64,000 bases of DNA, from assembly GCA_963575745.1 (NCBI GenBank), contig CAUYUJ010011558.1, positions 465,780-529,779 on the forward strand, read 5' to 3'. Below are positions 32,701 through 47,000 of the stretch, piece after piece. The position numbers and the translations under genes are program-made. Each line of letters starts with the position of its first letter. The stretch's first letter is position 1. Below the pieces are notes generated by a model. That model had not been told where the DNA came from. It made no database searches and was given only the letters and a program-made list of their open reading frames with translations. Source of the stretch: Prorocentrum cordatum. Its lineage: Eukaryota; Sar; Dinophyceae; Prorocentrales; Prorocentraceae.

Positions 32701-35700
32701 CTCTCATCGCTCTCAGCGCGCGGCAAGTTCAGGTACATGACTTAATGGGCCCCCCCGCTCTCCCGCGCGCCCGCCGAGCAGGCGCCTGTCGGAGGAGGCC
32801 CAAACCATGGAGCTTGGTTCGGAGGTGCGCCATGGCTCTGCAAAATGGCGGCGCGGGCGTGCTCGGGCTCTTCCGCGCGAGGGCCCCGACGGGCAAGCGG
32901 CGGCTTCCTCGATGGCAGAGCGCATTCCAGGGGTGCTTTGACCGGGCCTTCTTTCTCCCTGAGAGCTTAGCGCGCAGGGCGCGGACGAGCATGCGGAAGC
33001 ACTTCCTGGCTTCTGTCGAGTTTGAGGGCGCGGGGGCCCTGCAGGCGCTCCATTCCAGTGCGCGGGCGGCGCGGGGCTTATCCGCGCTTCGCAATTGGCT
33101 CGGGTGCTGGGTTGCGCAGAAGCGCATGCGAATGTCGCGCCTCATGTATGTGTGTGTGTGTGTTTTGGGCGCCAGGGCGACCCCGACTCCATCTCTCAGC
33201 GTGTGCTCGGGTGTAGCCGTACTCTGTGGGTCGCCGCGGTATCGTTGCATTCCCCGCTCCGCTTTGATCCATTGTTTTCCCTTGGGCTCCGAAGCGGCTC
33301 GTTCGCGTTCACTGATTCGTCATACCACGCGTGTCGGATAGCCGCTCGGCAATCCTCCCCGCCCCTGTCGGATGGAAGAGCTGCTGGGATCGTTGACGCA
33401 GCGCGTCTGGCCACCCGCCTCCCGACAAGGGGTAGGCAGAGGCACTTTCTCCACCGCGCCCTCATCGACGAGGTCGTGGCCGAGGCGCGCGGGGAGGGTG
33501 GGTCGGCTGAATCGGGACTCGCTTCAGGCATGCTCCACTTCCTCCTCCTCCTCCTCGTCCCCTTTCTTCTCCACCTCCTCCTCCTCCTCCTCATCCGCCT
33601 CCCCCCCCTCCTCCCCCAAAGGCGCCCATTGCAGGGCCAGTGGAAAGTCGCCTCCTCGAATGGCGAACGCAGATCCGGCCGCGGAGATAGCAGGTAACAG
33701 GCCGCTCGTCGTTCTTCCGCGCCTCCTCCTGGAATGCGGTTCCAGCGGACTTCCGGATTTTCAAACGGTTGTCATCCAACGGGCCTTTCCCCTCGGTGAA
33801 AACAGATCTTTGCAAGCGGCCTATGGCGGGGAAGTTCGGAGGGAGGGTGTAGTGCAATGTCGTTGATGAGTCTTTGGTTTGCACTGGTCCTCCTCCTCCT
33901 CCTCCTCTTCCTCCTCCTCCTCCCCCTCCTCCTCCTCCTCCTCCTCCTTCCTTTCCTTTTCCTCCTCCAATTCAGCCGCCCCGAGGGGGCCCCTCCCGTA
34001 GGGGAGGGGTCGGGACCCTTGGGTCCTCCTGGCGCAGGCGGGGAGCGCCGGGCCCGAGGGGCGAAAATCCCCCGCACCCCGGGGGGCGCCGCCAAAGTGC
34101 GGTTTCCTTCCCCCGGGGGGGTCGCCAGGTCCCGTGGCCTCCCCCAGGGCGGTGCTGGTTCCCTCCAGCACTCGCCGCCCTGGGGCGGGACCGGCGGCTC
34201 GTCTCTGTCGTGTCGTTCGTTCGTGTCGTGTCGTTCGTGTCGCGTCGTTCGTTTCGTCCCCCCGTCGTGTCGCGTCGTGTCGTGGTCCCCTTTTTGGTTT
34301 CGGCCCTGGGGTCCCGGGGTCCGAAACCGCGGCCACCTATGGAGTAGGTGGTGGGTAGGTTGGGCGTCGGAGCACGTGCTCCGGCGCCCCCTGCCCCGAC
34401 CAGGGTGCGCGGAGCACGGTCTCCTTGCGCTCCCTGGTCGCGCTGTACAGGCCTGCTGCACCGCCTCGTTGCAGCTGGCGTCAGTTCCTTTTAAGGACTC
34501 AGAGGAGAGCGTGGAGCCAAAAAAAAATCCTCCAATTCAGCCCTCCCCCTTCCTCGACCCCTCCTCCTAAGCGTGCGTGACCTCTTCCCTCCCACACCCC
34601 CCATTTGCTCGACCCGTCCTCCGCCTCTTCCTCTTCCTCCTGTTCCTCCTCCTCCTCCTCCTCCTCCTCCTCCTCCTCCTCCTCCTGCTCCTCCTGCTCC
34701 TCCTCCACATCCTCCTCCTCCACCTCCTCCTCCTCCTCCTCCTCCTCCTCCTCCTCCTCCTCCCCCTCCTCTTCCCTGGACCTCCGACATCGGCTCCTGT
34801 CACAAACCGTGCCCCATCGAGGCCTGGCTCTTCATCGTGGGGCATTCGATGCAGCGCCGCAGGAGCCGCGTGCAGAGGGGGCCGTCGAAACTCCAAGAGC
34901 GCAGCCCATGCCGAGCGCGCGGGCCGAATGTGATCCGACGTTGGATTCGTCACGGGTCGGTTCCCTCGGCGCACGCGCAAGCGCGCCCGCAAGCGCACCC
35001 GCAAGCGTGCGCGCGCACAGGCGCACGCGCACAGGTGCACCTTTTTTCACGACTTGCGCGACTTTCTCATTCGTGATCGGCTCGCTCAGCAGAGAGATTT
35101 CCAGAGGCGCATCATCATTCAACCGATCCCTTTCCCAATCCGCATCCCCATCCCCACCATCCTACCACCCAAGTGGGGATGCGCCATTCGCAACTCGAAA
35201 AGGGAGCAGCCTATATCCCCGTATGGGGGGAACATCGACGCGTTTGGCTCAGGCCACGCCCGTGGGGATCGGGATCGGTTCAACCATGCTTAGGGGCGAC
35301 ACAGACGGGCCAGCAATCCCATACATTCAGCCGCTCGTTTTTTTTTCGATGCGTGGGCCCCGAAGTCTGGACCACGTCCTTAACGCCGGTTTTTCGTCCT
35401 GGGTCGTTTCTTGAAGGTCCCGACGCCTGGCGAGGGCCCCCAGAAACCGAACTCGGCCCAGCAGCCAATGCTCCGATTTTTCTGGGGCGTCGGATCTCTG
35501 GGATTGCCGCCGCACAGGTGCCTCTTGCCCAAGCAGTTCCCCGACGTTTTCAAGATCAAAATGAAGGGCGGCAAGGACTCTTGTGGGGGGCGCAAGGAGG
35601 GTGAGGCGACGACCGATGACACCGGGTCCTGCTGCTGGTCGAACTTTTTCGGAGAAGAGGTGTTGATGGTCCTCCTCCTCGCCCTCCTCCGTCTCGTTCC

Positions 35701-38700
35701 CTCTCCCGGCTATGCACCGCAGCTTCCCACCTTCTTCTCGTTGCAATTCATTGCTTCACCTCTCGTCCTTTTCCTCCCCGCTTCCTGCTTCCTCTGCCTT
35801 CCGTCCTTCCCCCCTTCTCCTCGAACTCGTCCTCGATCTCCTACCGCCTCCTCATTATCCTCCTCCTCCTCCTTCTCCTCCTGCTGCTTCCTCCTCCACC
35901 TCCTCGACTCCTTTTCCTCTTCTTCCCTCCACCTATTTCCTCATCCCCCTCCTCCTCCTCCTCCGCTTCCTCCTCCTCCTCCTCTTCCTCATCCTCCTCG
36001 CGCCTTCTCCCGTCATTCTCGGCCTCTTGTTCCACTTATTCTTATCTCCTTCCCTCATCCACCTCCTGCATAGTCATTCCTTTTCCTCCTCGTCCTTCTC
36101 CTCCTCCCTCCTTCTCTCGTCCTCGTCGTACCACTTCTCGTCCTTCCCTGCAACTTACATCCCCTTCCTCCCCCATTATTCCCTCGTCCTCCCCCTCCTT
36201 CACTCCTGTTCCGTTCTGTCCCCTGTTCTGCCTCCTCTTCCTTCCCCTCTTCCGTCATTCATCTCCTCATTTCTCCTCCCTTCTTCATCCACCTCATCTT
36301 CCTCCTCCTTTCCTTTCTCCTCTTCCTCCTCCTCCTCCTCCTTCTCTTCCTCTTCCTTTGCCGCCTCCTCACCCCATCGCCCTCGGCGTCGCCGACGCCG
36401 AACGTGGTCTTCTCTGTCCGTTGTACTCCCTTTCCCTTCGCTCCAACTGTCTGCTTTGTATGGGGACATGGATGAGTCGGAGGAAGGTCGGAAGAGGACA
36501 AGAAAGATGATGATGAGGAGGAGGAGGAGAAGGATAATAGACCATCGTCGATGCTCCCAGGAGATGAAGATGCCGTACCCAAACTGTGTCCTCAATTACC
36601 GTGTGCACCAGAAGTACACGAACCACCAGTATCAGTACTGGGAAGGTCTTCGGGCAAGCGCCCACGTTCGCCTGCGCACCATTCACAGCGCATCACAGTC
36701 GCCACTCCCGCATGCTATTTCCAGAAGTCCATGAAATTTGTTGAGGATCTCATGCAATTTGCCTTCTCGTCCTTACCCATCATCCCCCTCCTCTTCCGCA
36801 TGTTCGACATCCTCCTTTCTCTCGTCCTTCCCCCGCCCCTCATTCGAAGCTGGTCCCTCGAGATCTCAGTAGGTATTCGGAGGCCCTCGGAAACTTCCCG
36901 GAGACCTCGAGGGGTTCTCAAACGAGGCAAAGGATTTTGCGCGCCCAAGATCCCGATCCTCCTCCTCGGTCCCTTATCCTTATCTCGCTGTCGCACCTCC
37001 AGACGTGTCGTCAGGGCGGGCCGGCTTGTTTGGTGGCATAATATCTCCATCACTTATGATCGTGGAGCTCGAAATTTGCGACAGTCTCACTGGTGGAGGG
37101 TGAGTAGTCTTCAAAATATGGCTCTCGCCTTAGCGCCGCGGCCATTTTTTCAACGTTTTTGCCAGTTTCAAGGAGGGGGGCGTGCCTTTTGATATGGCCC
37201 TCGCGTTAGCTTCGCGCAAATTCGTCTTTCAAACTTTGCAGAAGTTTCAAGGATGGAGGGCGGGCCGGTTTTGAGAGGCTCTTGCGCCAGTTCCGTGCAC
37301 ATTTGTTTTTGCAAGGCATCAGAAGTTTCAAGGATGGGGGGGCGGTTCTTTCACAAATTGTGGCCCTCGCCTTTGCGTTGCGCGCATTCCACTGTGCAAC
37401 AGTTCTAAGGATTCGTAAGTTTGAAAGCTCGGGAAGAGCATCCTTGCATAAGTTTGGACTGTCAGGACGCAACATATTTATGCGTGGTGTTGAATTCCCT
37501 TGAGCGATGATCTGGCACGGTCTCGGACTGTCAGGGCCCAACAGTCACCTTGACCCGCGACGTTGCAGGCCCAGGAATCTTGTTCTGGTGCGATTGAGGG
37601 TTCTCAGATGGTTGTCTTCCAACGGGGCACTTCCCGCAATGAAGGCAAATCTTGAAGGGGCCTGTGAAGAGGGAATTTGTAATGAGGGCTTATTGCAACA
37701 TCTTTGACGCGTCTTGGGATTACACTGGTCCTCCTTTCCATCAACCTCTTTCTCAGGTTGGCGTTGGCGCCGCCAGCCCGCTCACTACACGCTGTCGCCC
37801 ACCTTGGGGATAGCGTGCGCCGAAGAAGCCCAGGCAGGGGTATAGCGCACACATAAAGGGCCCTCGCGTGGGGATCGCCTCACAGGGATTGCGTACATCT
37901 CGGAGATTGATGTTACACGTTATCCAACCGTACTTCCCTTGCCACTGTCGCTGCGTGTCGGCCTGCGAGTCGCCTGACACCCTCGATGCCCCCGTCCCCG
38001 GCCTGTTCCACGGGCGGGTGAGGATAATCAGTATCATCAGGTAAGCGGCGGCGAGTCCGAGCAAGAGAAAATAATGCAGGAACGTGGACATGGGCAGGAG
38101 GCTCCCGCGGGTAATGAGGTAGAGAGGAGGGGGAGGTCCACCTCCTCCTCCTCACATGATGTGGCCTACCTGGGCGAGAGCTGGATACATATTAATCCAC
38201 ATGTCTTCCCAGCACTTGGTCTACGCACGGAGGAGGAAGAGGAGGAGGAGGAGGAGGAGGAGGAGGATGCAGGCGGAGAAAAGGGGGAAGGGCAGGGAAA
38301 GAGGGAGGATGGATCAGGTTAGAGGAGGGGCGGGCAGGACAAGGGGAGGGGAGGGAGGGCCAGAAAGGGCGGAGGAGGTGGAGGAGGAGGAGGAGAAGCA
38401 GGACCACTGCAAACCTAAAGCTGATTAGCGATGTTGGAATACACCCTCCCTCCAAATTGCATCTTCATAGGCCCCTCCAAGGGCGCAATTCCCCTGTGGA
38501 GGAGAACCGTGCAAAACTCCTGAACCGTGCCCAGACACCATTATCAGGACTTCAACACCACAAGTTTACCTGATTGTGATGTCTTGGCGATCCTGAATCG
38601 TGCCAGAGTTCCATTCCTGGGACTCCAACACAGCGAACCGACGTAACTGTTGCGCCGTGACTGTCATGAGCCGGTTCAACACACTGCTTCTGGTACGTTA

Positions 38701-40980
38701 CCATGAGAATTCGTGAATATGTTGCTAATTTGTCAAACGAATGCGCGCGATGCTACAGCGAGAACCACATATTGTAAGGGAGCCGCCCTCAACCCGTGGA
38801 GCTTCTGCAGCGTTTTAAGACGAACGTGCGCGGCGCTAAAACGAGGGTCACATTTTATAAACGAGCCACCCTCAATCCGTGAAGCTCTTGTCAGAGTGAG
38901 GGGGCCGAACGGTCATTCACTGTCCCTGGGTGCGTGGCTGAAGCGGGATTCCGCGATGCGGATTACTATTGTTGTTGATGTTGAACTCTCATTTCTGAAG
39001 AATAATTATTGTTGATCCCCCCCACCGGTGCACACTTTTTCTCAGTCAAAGTGCGCCCCTCGCCGCTCGCACCTTGTTTTTTGACAGGGAAAGTCTTGAT
39101 CCTCAAACTGCGTTGTTGCCCCCCCGGATTACAACAACAACGGCTCCCGCTTGAGACTTCCTCACAATTTTGTCATGACCCCCGCTCTCGCCTGAGACTT
39201 CCTCACAATTTACTCAGGATCGGCGCTCCCGCCTGAGACCTCATCGCAATTTACTCAGAAACCCCGCTCCCGCCTGAGACTTCCGCACAATTTACTCAAG
39301 GAACGGCGCTCCCGCCTGGGACCTCCCGCACAATTGAGCTACGTTGAACTCTCATAACGGCGCTCCGGCTTGGGACGTCCTTCGAGCTTTCACTCCTGAG
39401 TAATAATGGTTGATATCATACGCACCTCTCCGAAGGGAATAGAGCTCAGAGGCGATTAATGCGTACGCGCGGCCGCGCGGCCCCGCGCGGCCGCGTCCGG
39501 GATTTTTCCGGCCGTTTCGTTTGGGACATCCTTGGAATTTTGAAAATCGGTGGCACCCCTCACGCAGATCGCGACGTCATGATCAAAAACACAAGGGATT
39601 TGCAACGATTTCGAACATCGGTGGCACCCCTCACGCAGATCGGCGGGGTCAGGGTCAAAAAACATATGGGATTGGCAACGTGATTGATGACATCGGGCTC
39701 CGACTTCACCTCCCACGGGGCCGCTGGGCAACAACACTGTCCATTGCCGTGTTTCGCTTTCCTGCGCGCTGTGACCCCAGCGTTATGGCTAATGCAATGG
39801 GGTCTCAGTGTGGATTGCCGCGGATATCTGCTTGCGGCCAGTGAAATGGGGTATCACCGACAAGTGCCAGCGCTCGCTGCCTCTGATTGCGGGTTCGCCT
39901 CCCGCGCTTCTCCCAATTACACGTGGCCGGGTAGAAATGTAACCCCCCAATAGGGGCACGACCGAGGACGAAGAGGCCGGGTATCCAGGGTTTGGGATAT
40001 GCATAGTGAATGACACGTGGGCAGATAGGAGCGAGCAGCCTTACAATGACTGTTGTTGTTGATGTTGTTGCTGGTGTTGGTGTTGTTGCTGGTGTTGGTG
40101 TTGTTGTTGTTTGGTTATTGTTGTTGTCGGTGTTGTTGTTGTTGGTGGTGGTGGTGTTGTTGTTGTTGTTGTCTGGCGTTGTCCCCCCCGCGACCCGGCC
40201 CGCGACCCACCCGCGACCCACCTGTGACCCACCCGCGACCCGCCCATTACCCACCCGCGACCTCACCAGCGACCCACCCGCGACCCATCCGCGACCCAAC
40301 CGCGTCCCACCCTCGACCCACCCTGCGACCCACCCACGTTGCTTTAACGAAGAGTCGGCGGATGCGGCGGGCTCGTTGTACAATTTGTAAACAAGGCGCC
40401 TGCGACGGGCTTCTTCAGAGCTTCTCGCAGCCTGCCGACGCCCTCGCCGCCCCCTCACTCTTATCCGTGACTGCGGGGTGATTTTCAGACGAGTGCGAAC
40501 GGCGCTACGGCGAGAGCCGCATTTTGAAAACGGCCCGCCCTCAATTCGCATATCCCTTGCACGTTCTTTAACACGAATGGGCGCAGCGCTAAAGCGAGAG
40601 CCGCATGTTGAAAACGGCCGGCCCTCAACCCGTGAAACTCTTGCAAATTTTGAAAAATGCGGGAGCCGCATGTTGAGAACCACCCGCCCTCAATCCGTCA
40701 AGCTCTTGCTCAGGCGAGAGCCACATTTCGAAAATCTTCTGCCCTCCATCTGTTGTCAACTTTGATGTTGCAGGGTCAGAAATGATGGGGGCGTCTCAGG
40801 AGAAACGCCTGGTCCGCCCTTTCGACGGGCGGGGTGCGAATAGGGGGAGTTATCCAGATGGAGCAGGAAGTGAGTGGGAGGAGGAGGAGGAGGAGGAGGA
40901 GGAGGACGAGGGGGAGGAGGAGGAAGAGAGGAGGAGGAGGAGGATAAGGAGGAGGAAGTGGAGGATGATGATAATGATGC

Positions 40981-41015
<35 letters not shown>

Positions 41016-44000
41016 TTGATGCTGCTTATGGTGATGAGGATGAGGATGATGACGACGATGATGGTGATGCTGCTGATGTTGACGATGATGATGATTATGA
41101 TGATGCGGATGATGAGAATATGATGACAATGCCACTCATGATGCTGATGATGCTGCTGATTATGATGATTAGAAGGAAGTGGAAAACGAAAGGGTGATGA
41201 TAACGGGGGAGGAGGAAGAGGACGAGGACCAGGAGGAGGAGGAGGAGTATGAAGAGAAGGAATCACACGATGCTGCGAGGGCTGGCGGTTACCTGCTTGG
41301 CCCAACCAGTTAACACGAGCCATCATCCCAGGTTTCCGGTGGGGGCACTCGCAGAGTTCCGTCTCGTTTGCGTCTTGTAACGTGTGGTTCGCTTGGTCGC
41401 GAACATATTCCGCGGGAGGGGGCGGAGACGGGGGCGGAGTTCGAGGATCAGGGGACGAGGGAGGAGGCGGATGTTCTTGGAGCAAGAAGAGGAGGAGGGG
41501 GAGGAGGAGGAGGAGGAGGAGGAGGAGGAGGAGGAGGAGGAAGAGGAGGAGGAGGAGGAGGAGGAGGAGGAGGAGGAGGAGGAGGGAGGAGGAAGAGCTG
41601 GCGCGGGCTTTCCGGTCGCGCTGCGCCCTGCAGAGCGAACTGGCGCAGCAGTTCCGGCGCGTTTCTGGGTTGCGCTGAGCGCGCGCGGGCGAGCGTTAAG
41701 CTCGGGGGCCAACGCGAGGCGCCGGGGGGCAAGGGCGACGCTGGCGGGTCTCGCCATCGCGCTCGCCAGCGCGCCGCTGCGACCGTGGCTGGGGCTAGAG
41801 GCGCTGGAGAGGATGAGGGCTGGAGGAGGAGGGCGCGCGGCGGCGGCGGCGCTTCCGCGCCGAAGGGGCGCGGTTGCTGCTTTAAAGCGCCGCTGGGACT
41901 GGTGGCGCCGGGCGGCAGGTGGCAGCGGCGGCGTGCGCAGGGAGGCCAACCACGTCTTCCTCGCGATGTTGGCCCGTGCTCCCGCATATCTGAAACACTA
42001 TAGGCCCGGGCCCCCTTGAGGGTGGCATCCGTCTTGGACGGTTGGCCACCCCGGGGGGGCCGCCGTCCCTGAGGGAAGGACGGCGGAGGTCTGCAGGCGC
42101 CCGACCAACGAGCTCTGGCCACGGGAGAGACCCGCGCGTGCCGGAGGAGGAGGAGGACCAGTGCAAACCTATAAGTCTCATCAGCGATGTTGGAACATAC
42201 CATCTTTCGAAACTTCGTCTTCATTGGCCCCTACACGGTTTTTTTTTCACTGAGAGAATTGTCCCGCTGGGTGGCAGCCGTGTCGAAATCCAGAACCATG
42301 CCCAAGCACCATTCTCATGACTTCAACGCCACAAGTTAAAATGATTCTGAGGGCTTGGCGTTCCTGAGTCGTGCCAGGACACCATTCCTTGGATTTAACA
42401 CAGCGAATACATGTAACTGTTGCGCCCTGACATTCATGCTTCGGTACAGTACACCGTTTTTGACACGTTAGCGATGAGAAGTGACGAGATGTGTTCGAAC
42501 TGTTTGAACTGGTGTGTGCGGCGCCAAGGCCTGAACCACGTTTTACAAGGGAGTTGCCTTAAAGCAGCGAAACTCGTGCAATGTTTAAGACGAGTGCGCG
42601 CGGCGCTAGGGCGAGAGCCACATTTTCAAAACGACCTTCCCCTCAATCCGTAAAACTGTTGCCAACTGCCAGAATTAATGAGCGTGGTGCTTAGGGGAGA
42701 GCCACATTCTGAAAACCACCCGCCTTCAACCCGTGAAGCTCTTGTAATTTTTGAGGACGAAAGTGCGCGGCGCTCGGGCGAGAGCCGCGTTTTGAAAACG
42801 ACCCGCCCGAAATCCGCGAATACCTTGCCAATCTTTTATGCGAATTTGCCTGGCGCTAACGCGAGCGCCACATTTTGAAAGCCACTCGCCCTTCATTTGC
42901 GAAACAGCTGTCGTTGTTTAAGTTTCAGGGTCATGAGCGGCGAGGAAGTCTCCAGCGCAACGACCAGGCTGCCTTTTCGACTTGCTTGGGGTGCGACAGG
43001 GAAGAACAAGCTATACATACAACGAATGGAGGAGGTGTCGTTGGCCCCTGATACAGGCGTGTGGCGCGCGTGTTGACGGGTTTGTTTGCGCGGGAGGGGG
43101 TGGAGGCGGCGGCATCCGGAACAGGGTGAAGAAGAGGAACAATAGGAAGAGGAGGGGAAAAGGAGGAAGAGGAGGATGAGGAGGAAGAGGAGGAGGAGGA
43201 GGAGGAGGAGGAGGAGGAGGAGGAGGAGTCTTCCCTGTTTTTGCCATCTCGTCTGTCCCGTTTGTTCAACCAGCTTCGCATCGGAAGCCGCCCCGCGTGG
43301 AAGTTAATCCCAGCGGGTGAATACCTTGCGGGTGCCAGCACCCTGGGCCGACGCGCTCCTCAGGGCGGTCACGGCCAGTCGACCCCGCGCCCCATGCTGA
43401 TGTTTGGTTGCGCTTCAGTCTCACAGTGGTGGGTTCAGCTCCGACTGCGTCCAACGCCGCGCACTTACCAGGTTCTGATTTGCTTGGGTGCCTGCCCCCA
43501 AAGGTGGACACCGTTCAGGGTCACACGACTTGCGCCGCGACGATGCCACGCAAGGCGATGTTCCCCAGTGTGGACGCCCCTGCCTTTCGACTGGTCCGTG
43601 CACCGATACGGTGCTTCTGGCGCGCATGTTACCCCTCAGCGTGGCATGCCCTCCTCGCGGTGCCTCTCTCGCTCTGACCCGGGCGGCCGCCCCCAAATGT
43701 GAGCGCCCTCTGTTCCTTTTCCGCATGTGTGTGTGTGTGTGCACCGGTCAGGTGCTCCCGACCCGCGTGCTGCCCCCCAATTGGCGCGCCTTCCTCCTCC
43801 CTCCCCGTGTCCGACCTGTCTGGAATGTCGCCCCCCAAAGGTGATTCGAACGGGACTTTGCCAGACATGCCTTGTCTTTGCCCTGTCCTCTGTTTTCCAA
43901 GTCGGAAGTTGACCAGCTTCCGTGCCCGTGTTAGACGCGTGTTATTCACAAGCCGCGTTACTTTTCGCATTGTAAGATATCGTCCTTTACCTCTCAGATC

Positions 44001-47000
44001 TTCACTTCTAGGTGGTAGTGGAGCAGCCCGCTCTGCGACCTCTCGCCGCCATCCATGGCCCGCGAGGCTTTCCCACGTGTTCGCGGCGACTCTTCCCGTA
44101 TCGTGTGTATGCTGTTCATCTATTTCGCCCCAGTAAGTGCCGTTCCTCGAAGGGCCAGCGTGGCCAGCCAGGCCCAGCCGCCACTGGCGGCGCAAGAGAC
44201 CCAACACATCTACGAGTCCAAGAACACGTGCCAGAAGGACCGCGCCCCCCGCCCAGCTGCTCTTCCCCTCGGGTGCTCTCGAACTCTGTTCGAGATGCTC
44301 GGGGATCGTGCGTTTTCGTGGCATTTGCCTTTGAGTGCCGCCGTCGGCGCCAGACCGTCGACACTGGGCGCGCGAGATCACGATGTGGTCAACGGCGAAT
44401 TCAGACGTCGACGAGTTTCGCCAAGCGGCCCGCGCGTTGTCTCGATTGATTGGCATAGCTCGCGAGTGCGCGGGCGAGTGGCTGCCGATTGTCTCCACCC
44501 GAGGTGGCCATATCAACGGCGGCCCAGCGCCGCCCATGACCAGCCTCTCGCGCAGCCTGACCAAACGGAGGGGCAGCGCGCTCAGGCGGCGTCGGTCTCA
44601 GCCGCCTCTGGCTGCGTGCGGCAGGCGCGTCGAACATGTCGGCCCGCCGTGATCTTGCAGCGCTGCAGCGTGGCCTGCCCGACGGACGCGCTATAGCTGG
44701 CACGCGCGATGGGCCAGCTGCGCAGATTTGGGCACGTGGTCGAGGGGTCGCTGGGCAATCTAGCCACGGCAGCGCATTCGCCCCGACGTCGAGCGTTTCT
44801 CGCGGGCGCGCGCGCGCGACATCGCGATATCAGGATCGCAGCGCCGGCGGCGCGGGAGCAGGGTCGAGCTGGGATGGCACGGGCCTTTTTCAGCCCTAGG
44901 AGCAGCACCGAGTCACCCTTCAGCGCCATTCGCCGCCCGCGCCAGCACCGCAGCAGCACCGGAGGCGGCGCGTCCAGCAGCGGTTTTCGCACCGACTCCG
45001 ACGCCGGCAGCTCGCTCGGCGAAGAATTCGCTGCCGACGAGTCTGAATTGCGCGAAGCTTCCGTCGGGGGGCGCGGCGCGCACCTCTCCTGTTCTCGCGA
45101 GCGCGCCAAGCCCCGATGGCGCCGCTTTAATAGCGGCAGACCCACGCGCCGCTCGCAGAGGGTCATCGAACGCATGGCCATGGGCCACGGAACAGGCCAC
45201 CGCGCTGACTAGTCCGACAGGGGCAAGGGAAAGGGCGAGCGTCGGACCCGCTGGCTGGGAGTTGGCCGATGCGGCCACCCGCCGGGCCCTGGCGGTGCGC
45301 GTCTCAGCCGCGGCGAGTGCGACTCAGATGAGCACCTCGTGCGCGACGGCGCCCGTCGGCGCTGGCACCGGCACCACCGGCGCCAGCGCCCGCATTTTCG
45401 CCAATCGCGCGCATGGGGCTCCGCGGAGCGCGCGGGCCAGCCGCTCAACGATTGGTCCCAGGTGCCCATTCGATTTGGGCGACCAGGGAAACCCACGGGA
45501 CGCCAAAACGTTTGGTCTTGGGGCCCGATGGCGGTGACCCCGCGCATGCAGAGCGCCGATCTTTAGGAGGCGGCCGGCCGGAATCCAGTTTCGGCAGCTA
45601 CGCGGCCGGCGCCAGCATTATCGGTGGCAGCCGCAGGTTCCAGTGCTGCGTCGCGCCCGACGGCTCATGGCGGGCAGCTGGCCAGAGCCATTTTGTCGAG
45701 TTCTGCAGGTACCCCATCGCCTCCATCGCCCCCGCCCAACCCATGCGAGGCTGAACGTCGGCGATTACGCCAGGAGATGGACGGCATCATGGACCGCGCG
45801 CGCCAGGGCTCTGCCGGTGGATAGTACCCCCACCGCGTCGTCAGTCCGCGCGGCAGGATTGGGGAACGCAGCGCGTGCAGCACCCGCAGCTCCAGCAGCG
45901 TCAGCAGCACCGCCATCACTGACATCGAAGCACAGGGCCAGAGTAGCTGGCGTTTCCCCGCTGGGTCCACGGCGAGGGCGCGACTGGGTAGGTGTCAGCT
46001 TTCCCTCGCCTCCCCCTTCCTCTCCCTCCCGTCGTGGTCGTTGTCGGGGTTGTCGTCGTTCTCGTTCGGCTTGGTCGTCGCCGAAGCTGTCGTCGCCGCC
46101 GCCCTCGGTGTCGTCGTCGCCGTCGTCGTCGTCGTCGTCGCCGTCGCCGCCGTCGTCGTCGTCCTCGGCGGGTAGGAGCCCCCTGCCTCCACTTGGGCTT
46201 GCGGTCCCCTCCCCTGCCTCGGCGGGTAGCGGTCCCCTATAGACCCCCGGCCACCTGGAGGGCTGATGCTGCTCCAGTGTCGCTCTGCGCTGGGTTCCCC
46301 AGGTCCTTCCCTCCCTCCCCCCGTCCTTCTTCGAATCTGGGAGCCCCCAGCGCCGCCCGTCTGGTGGGCCGTTGAGCTTGGAGCAGCGCTCTCCCAGGGC
46401 AGTTGATGTATTGCTCTCCTCCGCTCCCTCTCCTTCCCTCTTTCCCTTTTCCTGTCCGTGACTGCAATACCGCTGAGTGTTGATATTTGGCATTGATCAG
46501 CCCCTCGTGCTGCGACCGTTGAGATTGCCACCTCGGCTTTCCAAATGGCTGGGTATTCGTCGCCGCATAATGTATGCGGCTCACAGCTCCCCTTTGTGTG
46601 ATGCTTGTGGATGCGCCGCATAATTTATGCGTGGTGTGATGCTTGATGTTTTCAGTGGTCGGTGGGATCACAGAGGGTGCACACACAATGCGATTTCCTT
46701 CTCCCCCCGCTCCTCCTCCTCCGTCCTCCTCTTCCTCCTCCCTCCTCCCCTCCTGCTGTTTTAAATGCCGGCTGTGCTGTCAGGACTGCTTCACAGAGAT
46801 GCTGTATCGCGGTGCTGTCCGTTGCAAAGAAAAGCGCCTTTGAAGGATCGGCCGAGAAGGTGGACAGGGTACTCTCAGGAGTGATTACGGTAGATTCGTG
46901 TCGCTTCGGTGCGGTGGCGATCCCAGCGCGGGCGTTCAAGGTTAGAAGCCGCGAGTGGCTCGGAATCGGCCGACGCTGATTTGCCCCAAAGCTGCGATCG

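Larger units (their letters stand above)
28562..33530 (+). mobile_element. Decayed LINE with ORF1 and ORF2, in POLE intron 3, sense orientation
   Basis: It starts at or just before the spliced-leader relic. A 5'UTR of about 130 bp is followed by ORF1 (28695-30110), then an endonuclease (30104-31000) and an RT (31500-32480). The 3' limit is uncertain: a G19 run at 32487-32505 interrupts the RT C-terminal part, and 32.5-33.5 kb is weakly LINE-like. No target-site duplication was found. Confidence 0.75.

Noticed and set aside
41485-43240. Poly-Glu, poly-Arg, poly-Gly, poly-Ser and poly-Pro 'proteins' across GGA/TCC tracts here and at 21, 28, 34, 36, 38 and 62 kb
   Set aside because: They are translations of trinucleotide repeats, open in every frame, with no flanking domain.
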